DNA from: Coniella vitis
Taxonomy: Eukaryota; Ascomycota; Sordariomycetes; Diaporthales; Schizoparmaceae
DNA: 64,000 bases
Reading direction: 5' to 3'
Assembly: GCA_011317545.1 (NCBI GenBank)
Contig: WUJK01000007.1
Location: 2,604,001 to 2,668,000, forward strand
Made by a program: the position numbers and the translations under genes
The notes under the pieces: generated by a model
Database searches by the model: none
Seen by the model: only the letters and a program-made list of their open reading frames with translations
What the model was told of the DNA's origin: nothing
Part shown: piece after piece, positions 12,259 to 23,183 of the stretch
How the letters are laid out: each line of letters begins with the position of its first letter
Position numbering within the stretch: position 1 is the first letter of the stretch

Positions 12259-13917
12259 ATGGGTTTCGGTCGCTTCCTGCCCGTGATTCTCGCCGCTTCC
12301 AGCCTGTCGCACGCCCGCGACGACGGACTGAAGCCACAGGTCCAAGTCGCCAGGAGCAGAGGTCCCCAGATCTTCAATGCTGTCCACGACTCCATGAGGC
12401 AGTGGGGTGAATCTCTTCACCACAATGGCATGTCCTTTTACCTCGCCACTGTCCCCGAAGGAGTCATTTTCCACCACGGCAACAACGCAGAGACATCCCC
12501 TGATGATCCCGACTGGCTTGCCTACGAAGTGGAACATGCCGAGAACTTTGCGCGTGCCCATTTTGGAGGGCCTGGCCGAGGAGGGCCTGGCCACGGCGGC
12601 CCTCCTCCTGGAGGCCCGCCTCCAGTGAAGGCTAGGGACGAGTTGCAATACCCTCTTGGCTCGGCACCAAACGCCGAGGATCTCCCCACCGAGTCCAAAG
12701 GAGGCTGGCTGCACACCTATCGCACATCTCGCACCCTCCGGTACCTGTACGTCGACGGTATGAGCGGTGGCAAGACGACAATGGGTACTTTGGACTCTCA
12801 GGATTTCCTGCTGCGTGGAACGAGGGTTATTCATGATTTCGAGCCCAAAGGAAGCCGTCCGCACGAGAAGCGCGCTGGAGGCGGTGGCCCCATGGACGAG
12901 CGCCTGCGCGCAGTGGAGCTGTGTGAGTTGAGCAAAGACTGGAATTTGTCGGGCATCATTCGCATGGAGGCAGGCTTTGAGATTATTCATTGCGACTTCA
13001 GCGACGGACTCGAGCAGATTCAGGCTCTGCAACGGCCTGGGACCGGCGAAGGAGGGGCAAGCGAAGCTGGTCGCTTCGAAAGCCTCCGCGGCCTCACGGA
13101 GCGATACCACGATATCGGCGCCTCGCGAACCGTTATTGACTTCTCCTCCATGGTTTCGGCATTTTTCTTTCCCGTCAACCTTAGCAACCCCGACGCCGCG
13201 CGACCTGACTTGCCTCGGCTCGCCAGCACCACCGATGTCGAGCTCGCGGCTATGCGAGCATACCTGAACCAAACGATCAGAGCACGCCACGATGACGGCC
13301 TTCGCTCCATCGACTGGCAGGATGTGACGGATATTATCGTGGCCCGCTACTCTGACAGGATCCAATACATGGCTCAGAAAGCCACTACAACAGATGACAT
13401 GGCGTCTGTGCTCGATTTCTTGCTCACAGTCTACGTTGACTACTCGGGCAAGGACAGCCCATCGCAGCAGATTCCAGCTGCCATCGACCGCTGCACCAAC
13501 TTCTACCTCCACGCCATTGCCCCAGTGACCGAGGCTGACGAGCTGATCCATGCGGCTTTCCAGGCCGTCACGTCGGCCATCTGCACCAAGCTTTTTGAAG
13601 TCCGCCAGTTGCTTGCGGGCGCCGCTGACGAAGATGAGGAGGAGCTTATGGAACAGGCGGTGGGCCACATCAAGGACCTGGCCCAGGAGCTGGCGTGGGC
13701 CCGCTTCAAGCGCTGCTCTGGCTGTGCCATCAACGAGGTATGCCTCGTGCCCATGTGGCCCATGGGCACAAAGGCTGACTACGACTCTCCTCGCTGTGTC
13801 AATGCTTCGGACCCACGGAGAGGAGGCGGAGAGGGCTATTGGGGTGGCTTTGGCGGCCCTGGTGGCGGCCCTGGTGGCGGTAGGGGGGGCAGAGGAGGAC
13901 CAGGTTCTCATGAATGA
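12259..13917 (+). CDS. Secreted Gly/Pro-rich protein, family not recognised
   Basis: Single open frame, 552 residues from the ATG at 12259. I chose this start because MGFGRFLPVILAASSLSHA reads as a cleavable signal peptide; ATGs at 12145 and 12157 would add a basic and hydrophobic stretch and could give a membrane-anchored form. A conserved-looking N-terminal block (FNAVHDSMRQWGESLHHNGM, then ATVPEGVIFHHGNN) is followed by a Gly/Pro-rich linker near residues 100-123, a central block with CELSKDWNLSGIIRMEAGFE, and a helical C-terminal half. A Cys cluster (RCSGCAINEVC, then SPRC) precedes a Gly-rich tail. The layout suggests an extracellular or wall-associated protein conserved among related fungi, but no function can be given. 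Confidence 0.8.
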   Translation: MGFGRFLPVILAASSLSHARDDGLKPQVQVARSRGPQIFNAVHDSMRQWGESLHHNGMSFYLATVPEGVIFHHGNNAETSPDDPDWLAYEVEHAENFARAHFGGPGRGGPGHGGPPPGGPPPVKARDELQYPLGSAPNAEDLPTESKGGWLHTYRTSRTLRYLYVDGMSGGKTTMGTLDSQDFLLRGTRVIHDFEPKGSRPHEKRAGGGGPMDERLRAVELCELSKDWNLSGIIRMEAGFEIIHCDFSDGLEQIQALQRPGTGEGGASEAGRFESLRGLTERYHDIGASRTVIDFSSMVSAFFFPVNLSNPDAARPDLPRLASTTDVELAAMRAYLNQTIRARHDDGLRSIDWQDVTDIIVARYSDRIQYMAQKATTTDDMASVLDFLLTVYVDYSGKDSPSQQIPAAIDRCTNFYLHAIAPVTEADELIHAAFQAVTSAICTKLFEVRQLLAGAADEDEEELMEQAVGHIKDLAQELAWARFKRCSGCAINEVCLVPMWPMGTKADYDSPRCVNASDPRRGGGEGYWGGFGGPGGGPGGGRGGRGGPGSHE

Positions 13918-14565
13918 GAAATGATATTTCACGAGCCAGTGCTGGCTTGCCACAATGTTCCGCTGTAAGATACCAAAGTTGCCGTCCGAGGGTCGTGGGA
14001 GTCTCGTGTTGCTATCATTTTCTTTTTGAATTTCTTTTTTTGTTTTTGGTATTCTGTTAAAGATAGTCTGGTATTATAGAATCTCATTTTAGGACTGACC
14101 CTGTCTCGATGTATATCCGTACTGTTGCGGTGGTAAAGCATTGTTTGAGATTTATTTTTGGTATCAAGAAGCCCAAGGCAATATATCGAGAACATGTTTT
14201 ATCTGATCCAAAGCCGCTGATTGTCCGCCTATCTTTCCCAGTATAGTTACATGTGAGTTCCTCACGTCCCAGTCTATGTTTTGATCTATTCTATATTGTC
14301 ATTTCAACGTAAGATAGACCGCAGTTGCTGCCTCCAGTGAAGGCAGCCTAGGTTCCCCCATTCATCGACGTCGGAAGCGTTGCTAGAAGCCGTCGTTGCC
14401 AGTAGAGCCATTCGAGAGGATTCCCCCATCTCAAGCACGCCTTTGCGCTTAGAAGTGTCCCCGAAGTGACCAGACCAAAACCAAACAAGAAGAAAAGACA
14501 AAGAAAAGAAAAAAGAGAAGAGCCAAAAGGACGAGGGAAGAGCATCAAACCGAGCCAGTAGCCGC
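13918..14565. other. Convergent 3' flanks, 650 bp
   Basis: Lies between two genes facing each other. Contains AT-rich stretches suited to 3' UTRs; no gene seen. Confidence 0.5.
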
Positions 14566-15924
14566 TCATGACATCTCAACCATATCGCCGGTCGAGAACA
14601 GCTCAAACTTCAGCCTCCTCGCCTCGACGCCCTGCATCTTGAGATAATCCGCCATCTCCAGCATGAACTGCTCCGGCCCACAGATATAATACTCTGCGCC
14701 GCCGTGGTCCAGATGCAGGTCCGCCGGATTCACCTTGGCCAGGTCCACGCGGTAGTCGTAGTCGTGCGTGACGCCCGCCAGATCCCCGTCCGCCAGGTGC
14801 GTCTTGAAGATGTTGGTGCGCAGGTTCGGCATGTGGCGCTTGGCGTCGCGCACGTGGTTGCAGAACGGAACCATGCGCCGCGCGCCGTGGATCCACGAGA
14901 CCTCGCGCAGCGGGCTCAGGTCCATCATGGTGTTGAGCATGGCCACCATGGGCGCGACGCCGACGCCGGCCGAGATCAGCACCAGCGGGACGCTGCTCAT
15001 CTGGGTCGTGTCCAGGAAGAACTCGCCCGCGGGGTGTGTCACGTCGACGATGTCGCCCGGGTTCATCTGGTCGATGAGGTAGTTTGTCATTTGGCCGGGT
15101 GGGTGGTGCCGTGTGCCGTTGAGACTGTACTCGCCCCCGGACGAACCATCACCGCCACCGCCACCGCCACTCGCCGTCGAAGAAGCAACGGATCGCGCAG
15201 ACGACGTCGAGGAGGAGCCGCGCACCTGCTGGCCCGTCTCGCGCTTGATGGTGATGCGGTAGTAATCCTCGTGCGGCGCATCGCTCAGCGAGAACTGCCG
15301 CGACTGCATGTAGCCGACCGTGGGCAGCGGGACCTGCACCGAGATGTACTGCCCGGGCAGAAACGCCGGCAGGGGCTTCTTGTTCTGCGGCGCCAGGTAG
15401 AAGGACACAATGTCGTCCGTCTCGGACTCCTTCTTGACGATCTGGAAGGGCAGCCAGCCCTGCCACGGGCCAAAGGCGGCGTACAGCTGCTTCTCGCGGC
15501 CAATCAGCATGCGCGCGAGGATCCAGTAGGCGCGGCGCCAGGCCTCGTCGGTCGCGGGGGTCATGCCGCCGGGGCCGTCGCCCAGGACGACGCCAAAGGC
15601 CTCGAGCAGGTAGACGGCGACAATCTCGTAGTGGCCCGGCTGGATGCCGAGCGAGCAGTGCTTGTTGCACATGCGCTCGAGCTTGGGGATCAGGTCGCTG
15701 ATGTCGTAGTTGATGGCGCTGGCAAAGGAGAGGATGATGGAGGTGAGCGCGCGCGGCTGCCGGTGGTTGGCCTGGTTGACCGAGTTGAAGAGGTTGTTGA
15801 GCTCCGGGTGGTCGCGCAGCATGCGCGTGTACATGATGGACGTGATGCGCTCGCCCTGCTCGCGGAGTCTGGGGATGGTGGCCTTGACGAGCCGCATCTG
15901 CTGGTAGCTGAGGTTGTGAGACAT
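14566..15924 (-). CDS. fhbA: Flavohemoglobin (nitric oxide dioxygenase)
   Basis: Intronless, 452 residues, start MSHNLSYQQM at 15924. Converts NO and O2 to nitrate using NAD(P)H, FAD and heme. Globin domain about 1-150: distal Tyr32 and Gln56, proximal His89 in CNKHCSLGIQPGHY, Tyr99. FAD domain about 155-300: RQFSLSDAP and PGQMTNYLIDQMNPGD. NAD domain about 305-452: VLISAGVGVAPMVAML and YYICGPEQFMLEMADYL. Two oddities: a Ser/Gly-rich insertion of roughly 45 residues (about 231-275) interrupts the FAD domain, and the chain ends KFELFSTGDMVEMS where family members usually end with an E-x-F-G-P motif. No signal or mitochondrial presequence is seen, so it is likely cytosolic. Typical regulation by nitrosative stress is known for the family only. 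Confidence 0.93.
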   Translation of the reverse strand: MSHNLSYQQMRLVKATIPRLREQGERITSIMYTRMLRDHPELNNLFNSVNQANHRQPRALTSIILSFASAINYDISDLIPKLERMCNKHCSLGIQPGHYEIVAVYLLEAFGVVLGDGPGGMTPATDEAWRRAYWILARMLIGREKQLYAAFGPWQGWLPFQIVKKESETDDIVSFYLAPQNKKPLPAFLPGQYISVQVPLPTVGYMQSRQFSLSDAPHEDYYRITIKRETGQQVRGSSSTSSARSVASSTASGGGGGGDGSSGGEYSLNGTRHHPPGQMTNYLIDQMNPGDIVDVTHPAGEFFLDTTQMSSVPLVLISAGVGVAPMVAMLNTMMDLSPLREVSWIHGARRMVPFCNHVRDAKRHMPNLRTNIFKTHLADGDLAGVTHDYDYRVDLAKVNPADLHLDHGGAEYYICGPEQFMLEMADYLKMQGVEARRLKFELFSTGDMVEMS

Positions 15925-16009
15925 GTTGACTGTGGTGTGTTTTTGGAGGGCTTGATGACTCTGTGGTGGTGGTGAGTGGAAGGAATGGGCGCTGTGGATG
16001 GTTGTGTTC

Positions 16010-16010
<1 letters not shown>

Positions 16011-16049
<39 letters not shown>
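16011..16049. repeat. (TG)n microsatellite upstream of the flavohemoglobin gene
   Basis: About 19 uninterrupted TG units, 87-125 bp before the flavohemoglobin start codon, so it may lie in the promoter or 5' UTR. Confidence 0.95.
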
Positions 16050-16050
<1 letters not shown>

Positions 16051-18242
16051 TAGTTTTTGAAGCTATTCACAGCCTCTGGCACCAGGAGCTGCAACACACG
16101 CCAACAGCTGGTGTCAGTGAAGCCAAATCAAGCGTCGACCAGTCTGGAACCAGGACGCTGAATCCAAGAGCTCGTTTCCAGACTATACTCGGTGCGAAGG
16201 ATTCTTGTTGGAAAAGGGAGGCGAAAAGTTCCATCAGTCATATCAATCGCCGGCCATCGGGCTCCCCAGAGAACGACGACGTCTCGCACTTTAAATACAC
16301 TCCAGCCATTCTCGCTACATCCCCATCTATGTCTGCCGAATAAGCCAAGTAAAACAAGAAACACATACGCAATACGGGCTTGCTAGCCTCATCCTCAACA
16401 TGGCCTTGCGTTCGTGGGTCACGCGAGGCGCGCAGACACTCCACAAGTTTTCAATGGAGCCCTTTTTTTGTTACGGTTAGTAGAATGTACTATGCTATGT
16501 AATGCGTAGGCAAGTGTCAGGCTCTGCTCATCCGTCACATATCGGAAAAAAAAAAAAGAGAAGTCGCCAGGACGTGAGGGTGGCAGAAAACAGAACGCTA
16601 CCGTGTACACTCAACCAGCCATCGTATGATGTGTTGGTGGGTCCATCTGGTGTTTCCATCTTCTTGTTTTGCTTGGGGCGCCTTGTACATAGTACGGATA
16701 CTGCCACTGGTGCACTATGGAATCCCCGTGCAAGTCGTGGGCGGCATAGCCTACGATCATATCATCTTTGGCTGCTGGGCGATCCAAGTGCTTGCTTGCC
16801 CGCCCTTGCCCGGCTCCGGCAATCTCCTTTTTTTTCTCTTGGTCCTTTTGGGGCTTGGCCTTCTGCCCCGACCGGCTGTGCTTCTGGACGAATACTATGT
16901 CCATGGTAGCGGCCCAACGTGGTTCGATTCCAATCTCCGCAGGGTCCCTTGGTGGCTCAGGGCGTGTTGAAGATTTGTTTCCATCCAATACATACTGTCT
17001 CACTGTCTGCTTTTCCCATACTATGCAGCACCTTGAGGCACGGCAAACGCCATGCCCGGCTCCCCAGCCGTGATAATGTCTCGTTTCTGGAGAACGAAAC
17101 AAGAAAGAAAAGGAAGAAAGGAAGACAACAACAGGAGCGTCCCGGGCAGTCCGGCAGCCCGGGGGAGTGGCATCTCCACTGGCAGCAATGCAAGGAACAG
17201 CATTGAAATGGCCACTCAATAGTATGGAGATCCTATGTACTATGTACTCGAGCGCACCTGTCATGCAGTCAGTGGACGGAGAAGGGTTTTCTCCATCATC
17301 AGCCTTGTCGACAGGGGCCAAGCAGAAAAGAGGGAAAGGAAAGAAGGAAAACATGGGAATGTCACATAGTACATAGCACAGAAGAAGCGATTGGACGCCC
17401 CCCCCCCCAAGTCTCATACCTCACACTTGAGTGATCCGGGGTGTTTGGGGATTTTTACTGGGGTTTCTGTTACGGTGTGTGACTTGGACTCGAGGCCAAG
17501 TCGTATGATTTTTTGTGCCCTTGTTGAAATTTATGCGGGGACCATCGAGTTACACTATTCTATTTTTTCTTCTTCTTTTTCTTTCCTCTCTGCCTCGTGT
17601 ACACAGCCAGCTAAGCAAGTAGAGAGTCAGGCTCAGGTGCTTGGGTCTCTGATTTCCCCTGGCCGTGCTATCTGACGCTGTAGCTGGGACTACTGTCGAG
17701 TCGAATAATAAATTGTTCACTGATACCGACGTGGACCTTTGGGCTTCTTCATAGCAGACGGCTTCTGCCCAAGGGCCAGCCATGCACACAGGTGTTGTAA
17801 ATCCCGCCTTTTAGCAATCAGATCAAACCCGAGTGGATTCCTCCGCTCCACTACGAATGTAAAGGACCATGGGGGAGATCCACAAACGGCTTCTCGAAGC
17901 ACACTGGTTTCCTTGGCCCTCGGTCCCCGGCTGGCCAACGGCTTGGTGGTTCCATACGTTTCGGTTGGATACGTACAGAATGGAGCTAGTAGAGGATGAG
18001 TTGCTTACCATATTTCATATCACAGCAAGCGCTATGGACCAGCATGGTGGGATTTGCCCTTCGTATACATAGTACATCGTGACTCGGATGGACGGGAGTG
18101 ACAGGCGACGGCGTGCCCAACGGGCGGTCCCCTATCCTCAAGCACTGACAATTACAAAAGCCCAACCCTCCTGAGAGAAGAGACTCGAATTTTGCGGTTG
18201 CTATAGACACATTCACGTACACGGCTCCCACGAGCGTAAATG

Positions 18243-18279
18243 GCCGTAGATATATATATATATATATATATTCTACGGC
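18243..18279. repeat. TA-core palindrome, possible cruciform
   Basis: GCCGTAGA and its exact complement TCTACGGC flank a run of TA dinucleotides (18251-18270), making a 37-nt near-perfect hairpin. Confidence 0.9.
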
Positions 18280-20968
18280 AGGATCGTTGACAAGTCGCCC
18301 CTTGTAAACTCTGTTGGGCCATTTGCTTGCATCTCTCGGTACTATGTGAACATATCTAAGCACTATGATAGAACCAGCTGCCATGTATGATGAACCCAGG
18401 CTCGCATGTGCTTTCTTGGTTCGTCTCATGTGATGTATCGACTTCATCACTGCGCAAGATACCAAGCTGGCGTTTCATGCTAGACACCACAACTATAGCA
18501 CTGCATGGCTCCAAGACACCCGAGGTTGATAACCGTTGGATAGCAATACTGTTTTTTTGCATAAGGGGCCAGCACTCGAGAGGCAAATGCAAATGCACAT
18601 TGACTGGCTCAACAGAAACACAATCCAGCATACCGCTATCCATCTCAATTCTCGATAGTCCAAGTTCTGGCGTGGACAGCATTGCTCACAGCGCCCTTGA
18701 GCATCAACGCGACTTCTCGTGTGTGTGTACTTCAAAGCACGATTTTCCATCTTTCTTTCTCCTCTCACCCAACAACTCGTCGGTAGGTTCCAAAGGATGA
18801 TCATAAGCTTTGTCACATTCACCTGCAGAAAATCAGGGTCACATCAACCCCGGACGCGCAAGCCTCGCGACGAGGCGTAAACGAGATCCATTTGCGGACT
18901 CGGAAAGTGCTGGTCATCCCCCCGTTCCCCATATCCTTTGAATGTTACAATCTCTCCTGTTCGGCTAGAGGGGGCCCGCTACTATGTACATAATACTATG
19001 TAATGCGAGACCGAGGCATCCACTTGAAATGGAGGTCGAGCAAAGGTCAGCCAGTTAGTTACTATGTACTATCATACTAAACGAAGGCAGCCACTCTTTG
19101 TACCCAGCTTGTGACTTTGAGGTTGGTCCGCCGAGTAACTCGGGACCCATGTTTCCAGTCGTACTATTGTGGATATGCAAATAATGAAACAATAGGGAGA
19201 AAAAAAAAAGGACGTGCTCGGAAACGGCACCCGAGCCGCGGGTCCGGTGTCTACTATCGACTCGCGTGCGTGCATCTATCTGGCTTGGGCATGGCCATAC
19301 TATGTGCTATACTATGTATTATCAAAAAGTCTGGTACTATGTAGACACTAATGCGAGGGTTCGTCACGAGTACGCGCGATGGGATCTGTTTGTTGTCTTG
19401 CACTTTTCCTGTTGCCATTTTCCTTCCTGAGAGAAATTGCTTGCAGATGGATGAGCAAAGGACATCTGACATATAACATCTAAAACGCACATGCAAGCCA
19501 GCGAGATGCGAATATGTATATAAAATAAACAAAATAAACAAAAAAAAGAAAAAAGAGAAAAAAGAGGGCACTGGAACCGGGAGTCTAGACACAATCAACG
19601 TTTTCCACTCGGCCAAAAGATCAACACCGGGATTCAAGAAGCATACATGGTAAGGCCAAGAAGCAGATCACTCTTTGCCCACTCTCGCTTCGTGTGGCTC
19701 TGGTGGCGCAAAAGTTTGGTTTTCGCTGGTGACCTGTCCCGAGTTTATACTCTAGGTTCCTGTTATTCCCCCCCCCCCTCCCCCGGGGCAACTCATGTCT
19801 GTGAATATTTTTCCGGGTCCAGTTTTTGGGGCCATACTGATGAGCCGACAGTATTGGGCGTATCCATCCAGTGGGCCATGCCATTGTGGAAGTTGTGGAT
19901 GTGGAATTCTCCCACCTACTGAATAGACACAGTCTATAGACAAGACCATGCATAGTACACCAGCTAGAGAGCCCAGCTCAACCGATAGATGGATCAAGTA
20001 TCTCCTGTTCTAGGGTATGAAATTACTGGAAGAAGAAAAAAGAAGACGGATTGGAGCGTGACCTTGTTCTGCAAGACAACCTTGCAATAGCCACGCGTGC
20101 CAGCGAAGACAAGTTCCGCAAAGAAACCAGCCGAACTATTCCTCAGCAACAAAAGAAAAAAAGCCATGTGACGGGCTCAAGGGTCGATACAGAGGCCAGG
20201 GTCATACCACGAGGAGAGGAGCCGTTCCCTGAATCATGTCATTGGTAACGTGTTGGCCCTGCAGGCTTTTTTTTTTTATTATTTATTCCTTTGGTCCTAA
20301 AATCCTGCAATTTCAGTGGCTTTTCCTGTCCGCTCCCCGTTCCCCGGTGCATGCTGGGGCCTGTCCTATGCACTGTTCTATGTATACTACTTCATGCCAA
20401 AGGCTGCCAGTCAGGCTGTGTGCCGGTAAGCACAATAACGGCCTGATGTCAACCGACTGTCACGCAAGGTCATGTCGGTTCCATTGTCTCCTTGCTTCCC
20501 TTCTCAACGAAGACCAGCATATGCCTGTTCCATACTCATGGCTGGATGGTCTTTTTATCAACTACATAGGACAGTCGAGCTGCCAACGCGTGGCGTGTAC
20601 GGATATAGCGCTCGAATAAAAGCATGGCAGCGGCTGCCAGCGGGTTTCTGGGTTACATGGAACCACACAGGCTGTAGGCATGGCTCGATACCGCTGCTTA
20701 TTCACACAGTCACTGGACTGGCGGCGGTATCCATCCATTCTAAATGCATGGGAAACATGCCAGACTCGGCTAAACCACCCCCCAAGCCCGTCACCACACC
20801 CCTCTGGTCATAACCCCCAAGCCACTATCGAGATATACAGATCTACCAAGTATTTGTGGAGCAGCGGACAGTGGAACAAGGCCGACGACGACCGAGAGCG
20901 GGCCAGGCCACTCCAATGCGTGGGCGGACGGACTCTGACTGATTCGATTGACCGAGACGGACACAGAG

Positions 20969-21839
20969 ATGGACGCTCTGCGCGCCCGTCGCAAACCACT
21001 CGAAGCCTGCACGGCGGCCCTCTTGTTGCTCGCCTTCTTCGTCTCCGTCTCGCTCTGGCTGTCGAGCAGGCCGCCGACGACGCACACCGTCACGCGTCCC
21101 ATTGCGCCGCTGCCGCAAGCCCCCTTGGCCGAGGACAACAGCCGTCCACCGGATGCTGCTGAGACCTCGCCGCAGCCGGATCACCACTCAACAGACGACG
21201 ACGACGACGACGACGTCGACGCCTTGGCTCACCTAGCTTCTCCTCCTGGCTCATCTCCGCGGATCCTCCCCGACGCACGGGTGCTCTACAACTCCCAGGC
21301 CACGTATCCCCGGCTGACGCGCCTCTCAGACGGCTCCATCCTGCTCAGCTTCACGCGCACCGTCCTCAAGCCCAAGCCAGCGCCAGATGCGGCTGCGAAT
21401 GCAGATTCCAACAAGAAGCAGCAGCAGCAGGGCCCATCGTCGTCATCAACCCGCATCCTGACCGTCCACCGCAGCATCGACAACGGCACCAGCTTCCACC
21501 CCTGGAGCGTCATCTGGCACCACGACAGCAACGACCTCGGGAACCTCTTTCTCCTCGAGGTGCCTCTGCCTCTGCCTCTGCCTCTGCCTCTGCCTTCACC
21601 CGCAGACGACTCCTCTTCCTCCGCCTCCCCTCTGCCACCACCACCGCCACCACCACCACCCAGAGTACTCGCCGCCTTCCGCAACCACGATGTGGCAAAG
21701 GCCGACCCTCGCCAGCGGACCTTCTTCCGCATTACCCTCTGCGAGTCGCTCGACGCCGGCAAGACGTGGCGCTTCGTGACGCAGGTGGCGGAGAAGGGGG
21801 CGCCGTGGGGTCTGTGGGAGCCCTTTATGCGGCTTGGTC

Positions 21840-21878
<39 letters not shown>

Positions 21879-22552
21879 CGTTGCCAGGGCACGTCCAGAT
21901 GACGTACTCGCGCGAGCTGGTGGCGCGCGACCAGGACACGATCCTGCACGAGTCGTGGGACGGCGGGCGCACGTGGACGGCCGGGCGGACGGTCACGGGC
22001 GCCGAGGAGCCGATGCTGCGCGACGGCATGACGGGCATTGCCGCAACGGTGGATGTCGGGGGACAAGCACAGCCACAGCCCGCGCTGGTCATGGTCTTTG
22101 AGACGACGCGCTACGGGCGGACGTTTTCCGTCGAGGCGGTGGTCTCGTATGATGACGGGGCGACGTGGGGCCATCGCCAGCCGGTGTATGAGCCTTTGCC
22201 TGCTGCTGCTGCTGCTGCTGCTGGTGGTGGTGAGGAGGAGGCTAGGAAGCGCGGGAATGCGGGCTCGCCGCAGATTGAGTCGTTTGCCCACGGCGGGCTG
22301 GCGGTTGTCTTCATGACGGACGAGGACGTGCCCGCGGCGGAGAGAAGGTGGCCGTACAAGGCGACGGTCAAGACGTTGTTTGGCGGGCCGCTGGTGGATG
22401 GGCAGATCCAGTGGCAGCAGCAGCCGCTGGAGACGTGTGCGAGGCAGTCGATGTGGCCGGGCATCTTTCGGTTGAGTGACTATCAGTTGATGGTTGCTTG
22501 TGAGCATGGCGAGGGCGTTCTGGGGCGTCTTTTGGAATGGGCGCCGTCTTGA
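20969..22552 (+). CDS. Asp-box (sialidase-fold) type II membrane protein, glycoside hydrolase-like
   Basis: Intronless, 527 residues from the ATG at 20969. A single membrane segment (about residues 12-33, LEACTAALLLLAFFVSVSLW) directly after basic residues suggests a type II anchor with the catalytic part in the secretory lumen or outside. Four Asp-box repeats mark a six-bladed beta-propeller: SIDNGTSF, SLDAGKTW, SWDGGRTW and SYDDGATW. The pattern fits fungal sialidase-superfamily enzymes (GH33/GH93-like exo-glycosidases), but the substrate is not deducible. Low-complexity insertions include a Pro-Leu dipeptide run from a hexanucleotide repeat (21561-21594), a poly-Pro tract and a poly-Ser tract (about 21843-21880). 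A Ser/Asp-rich stalk links anchor and propeller. Confidence 0.82.
21561..21594. repeat. In-frame hexanucleotide repeat encoding Pro-Leu units
   Basis: Tandem TGCCTC-type units lie inside the sialidase-fold gene and preserve frame, so copy-number change would lengthen or shorten a Pro-Leu spacer. Confidence 0.9.
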
Positions 22553-23183
22553 TTTGATGGCTGTTGATTTCCGGGCGTACGTTGCTGGTCGTGGTTGGTT
22601 TGGACAAGTTACTGATAGAATAGAACTGCATTGCTACTGGATAGATATAGAATAGGCCAGGGAATTATAGATTCTGGGATAATAGAGCATTCATTCGCTT
22701 GACGTCTTGTACATTCACGTCCACATGACGATATCTGATTATTGTTACGCTCACTTTTCACTCCGTCTAGCAAGGCAACTAACTCGGTAAAGTAGGACTA
22801 TTCCGCTGGGAACGTAGGAATGAATCAAACAGCTTTCGTGTGACTTCACAGACCACTCTCGTCTCTGCTCGCTTCTTTGGATCAGTGTCTAAGTCATCTT
22901 TGCGATTTGGTGGTGGATCTCGCTTGACAATGTCAATAATCGACGGACTACAGCGGTATTGCCAGTAGTTCTCGAGCCGTATATTCTGGGGGTGTATTCC
23001 AATCGAGGCTTCCAAGTGTATCAGGGCCATCTGTCGAATATCCTCGTCTCATCTAGCCTGCTTGATATCGTCCTTATCTTGGATCGATGCCAATCACTCC
23101 AAGCCTACGCTCAAGAGGATACACAAAAACTGGATGCCTTTTGTTGATATTATACAGTATTGTATATCACCCGCTCCCACAAA
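22553..23183. other. Intergenic, 630 bp
   Basis: AT-rich 3' flank of the sialidase-fold gene and 5' flank of the next hypothetical gene; no other feature seen. Confidence 0.4.

Larger units (their letters stand above)
15925..20968. other. Gene-poor 5-kb intergenic region rich in the TACTATGTA word
   Basis: No coding region can be supported on either strand; the longest frames (for example about 16611-17417 minus) have erratic composition and no motif. It holds a TG microsatellite, a TA-core palindrome at 18243-18279, poly-C runs near 17398 and 19771, and eight exact copies of TACTATGTA/TACATAGTA (16686, 17238, 18066, 18980, 18994, 19060, 19310, 19335). It separates the flavohemoglobin and sialidase-fold genes, which are divergently transcribed. 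Confidence 0.6.

Noticed and set aside
12142..13953. 603-codon minus-strand open frame opposite the secreted Gly-rich protein
   Set aside because: It is antisense to a better gene with a signal peptide, has no recognisable domain, and owes its length to GC-rich codon structure.
14704..15975. Long plus-strand frame opposite the flavohemoglobin
   Set aside because: Antisense shadow rich in His, Arg, Val and Ala without motifs; the minus strand encodes an unmistakable flavohemoglobin.
16915..16945. A GGTTCGATTCC word resembling a tRNA B box
   Set aside because: The bases on either side do not form a T-arm stem, and no acceptor or anticodon stem can be built around it.
16611..17417. 268-codon minus-strand frame in the 5-kb desert
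   Set aside because: Contains low-complexity Phe/Ser/Leu-rich stretches, no domain, and spans a TACTATGTA word.
20948..20968. Earlier start for the sialidase-fold protein
   Set aside because: The upstream in-frame codon is TTG; the first ATG is at 20969 and leads directly to the membrane anchor.
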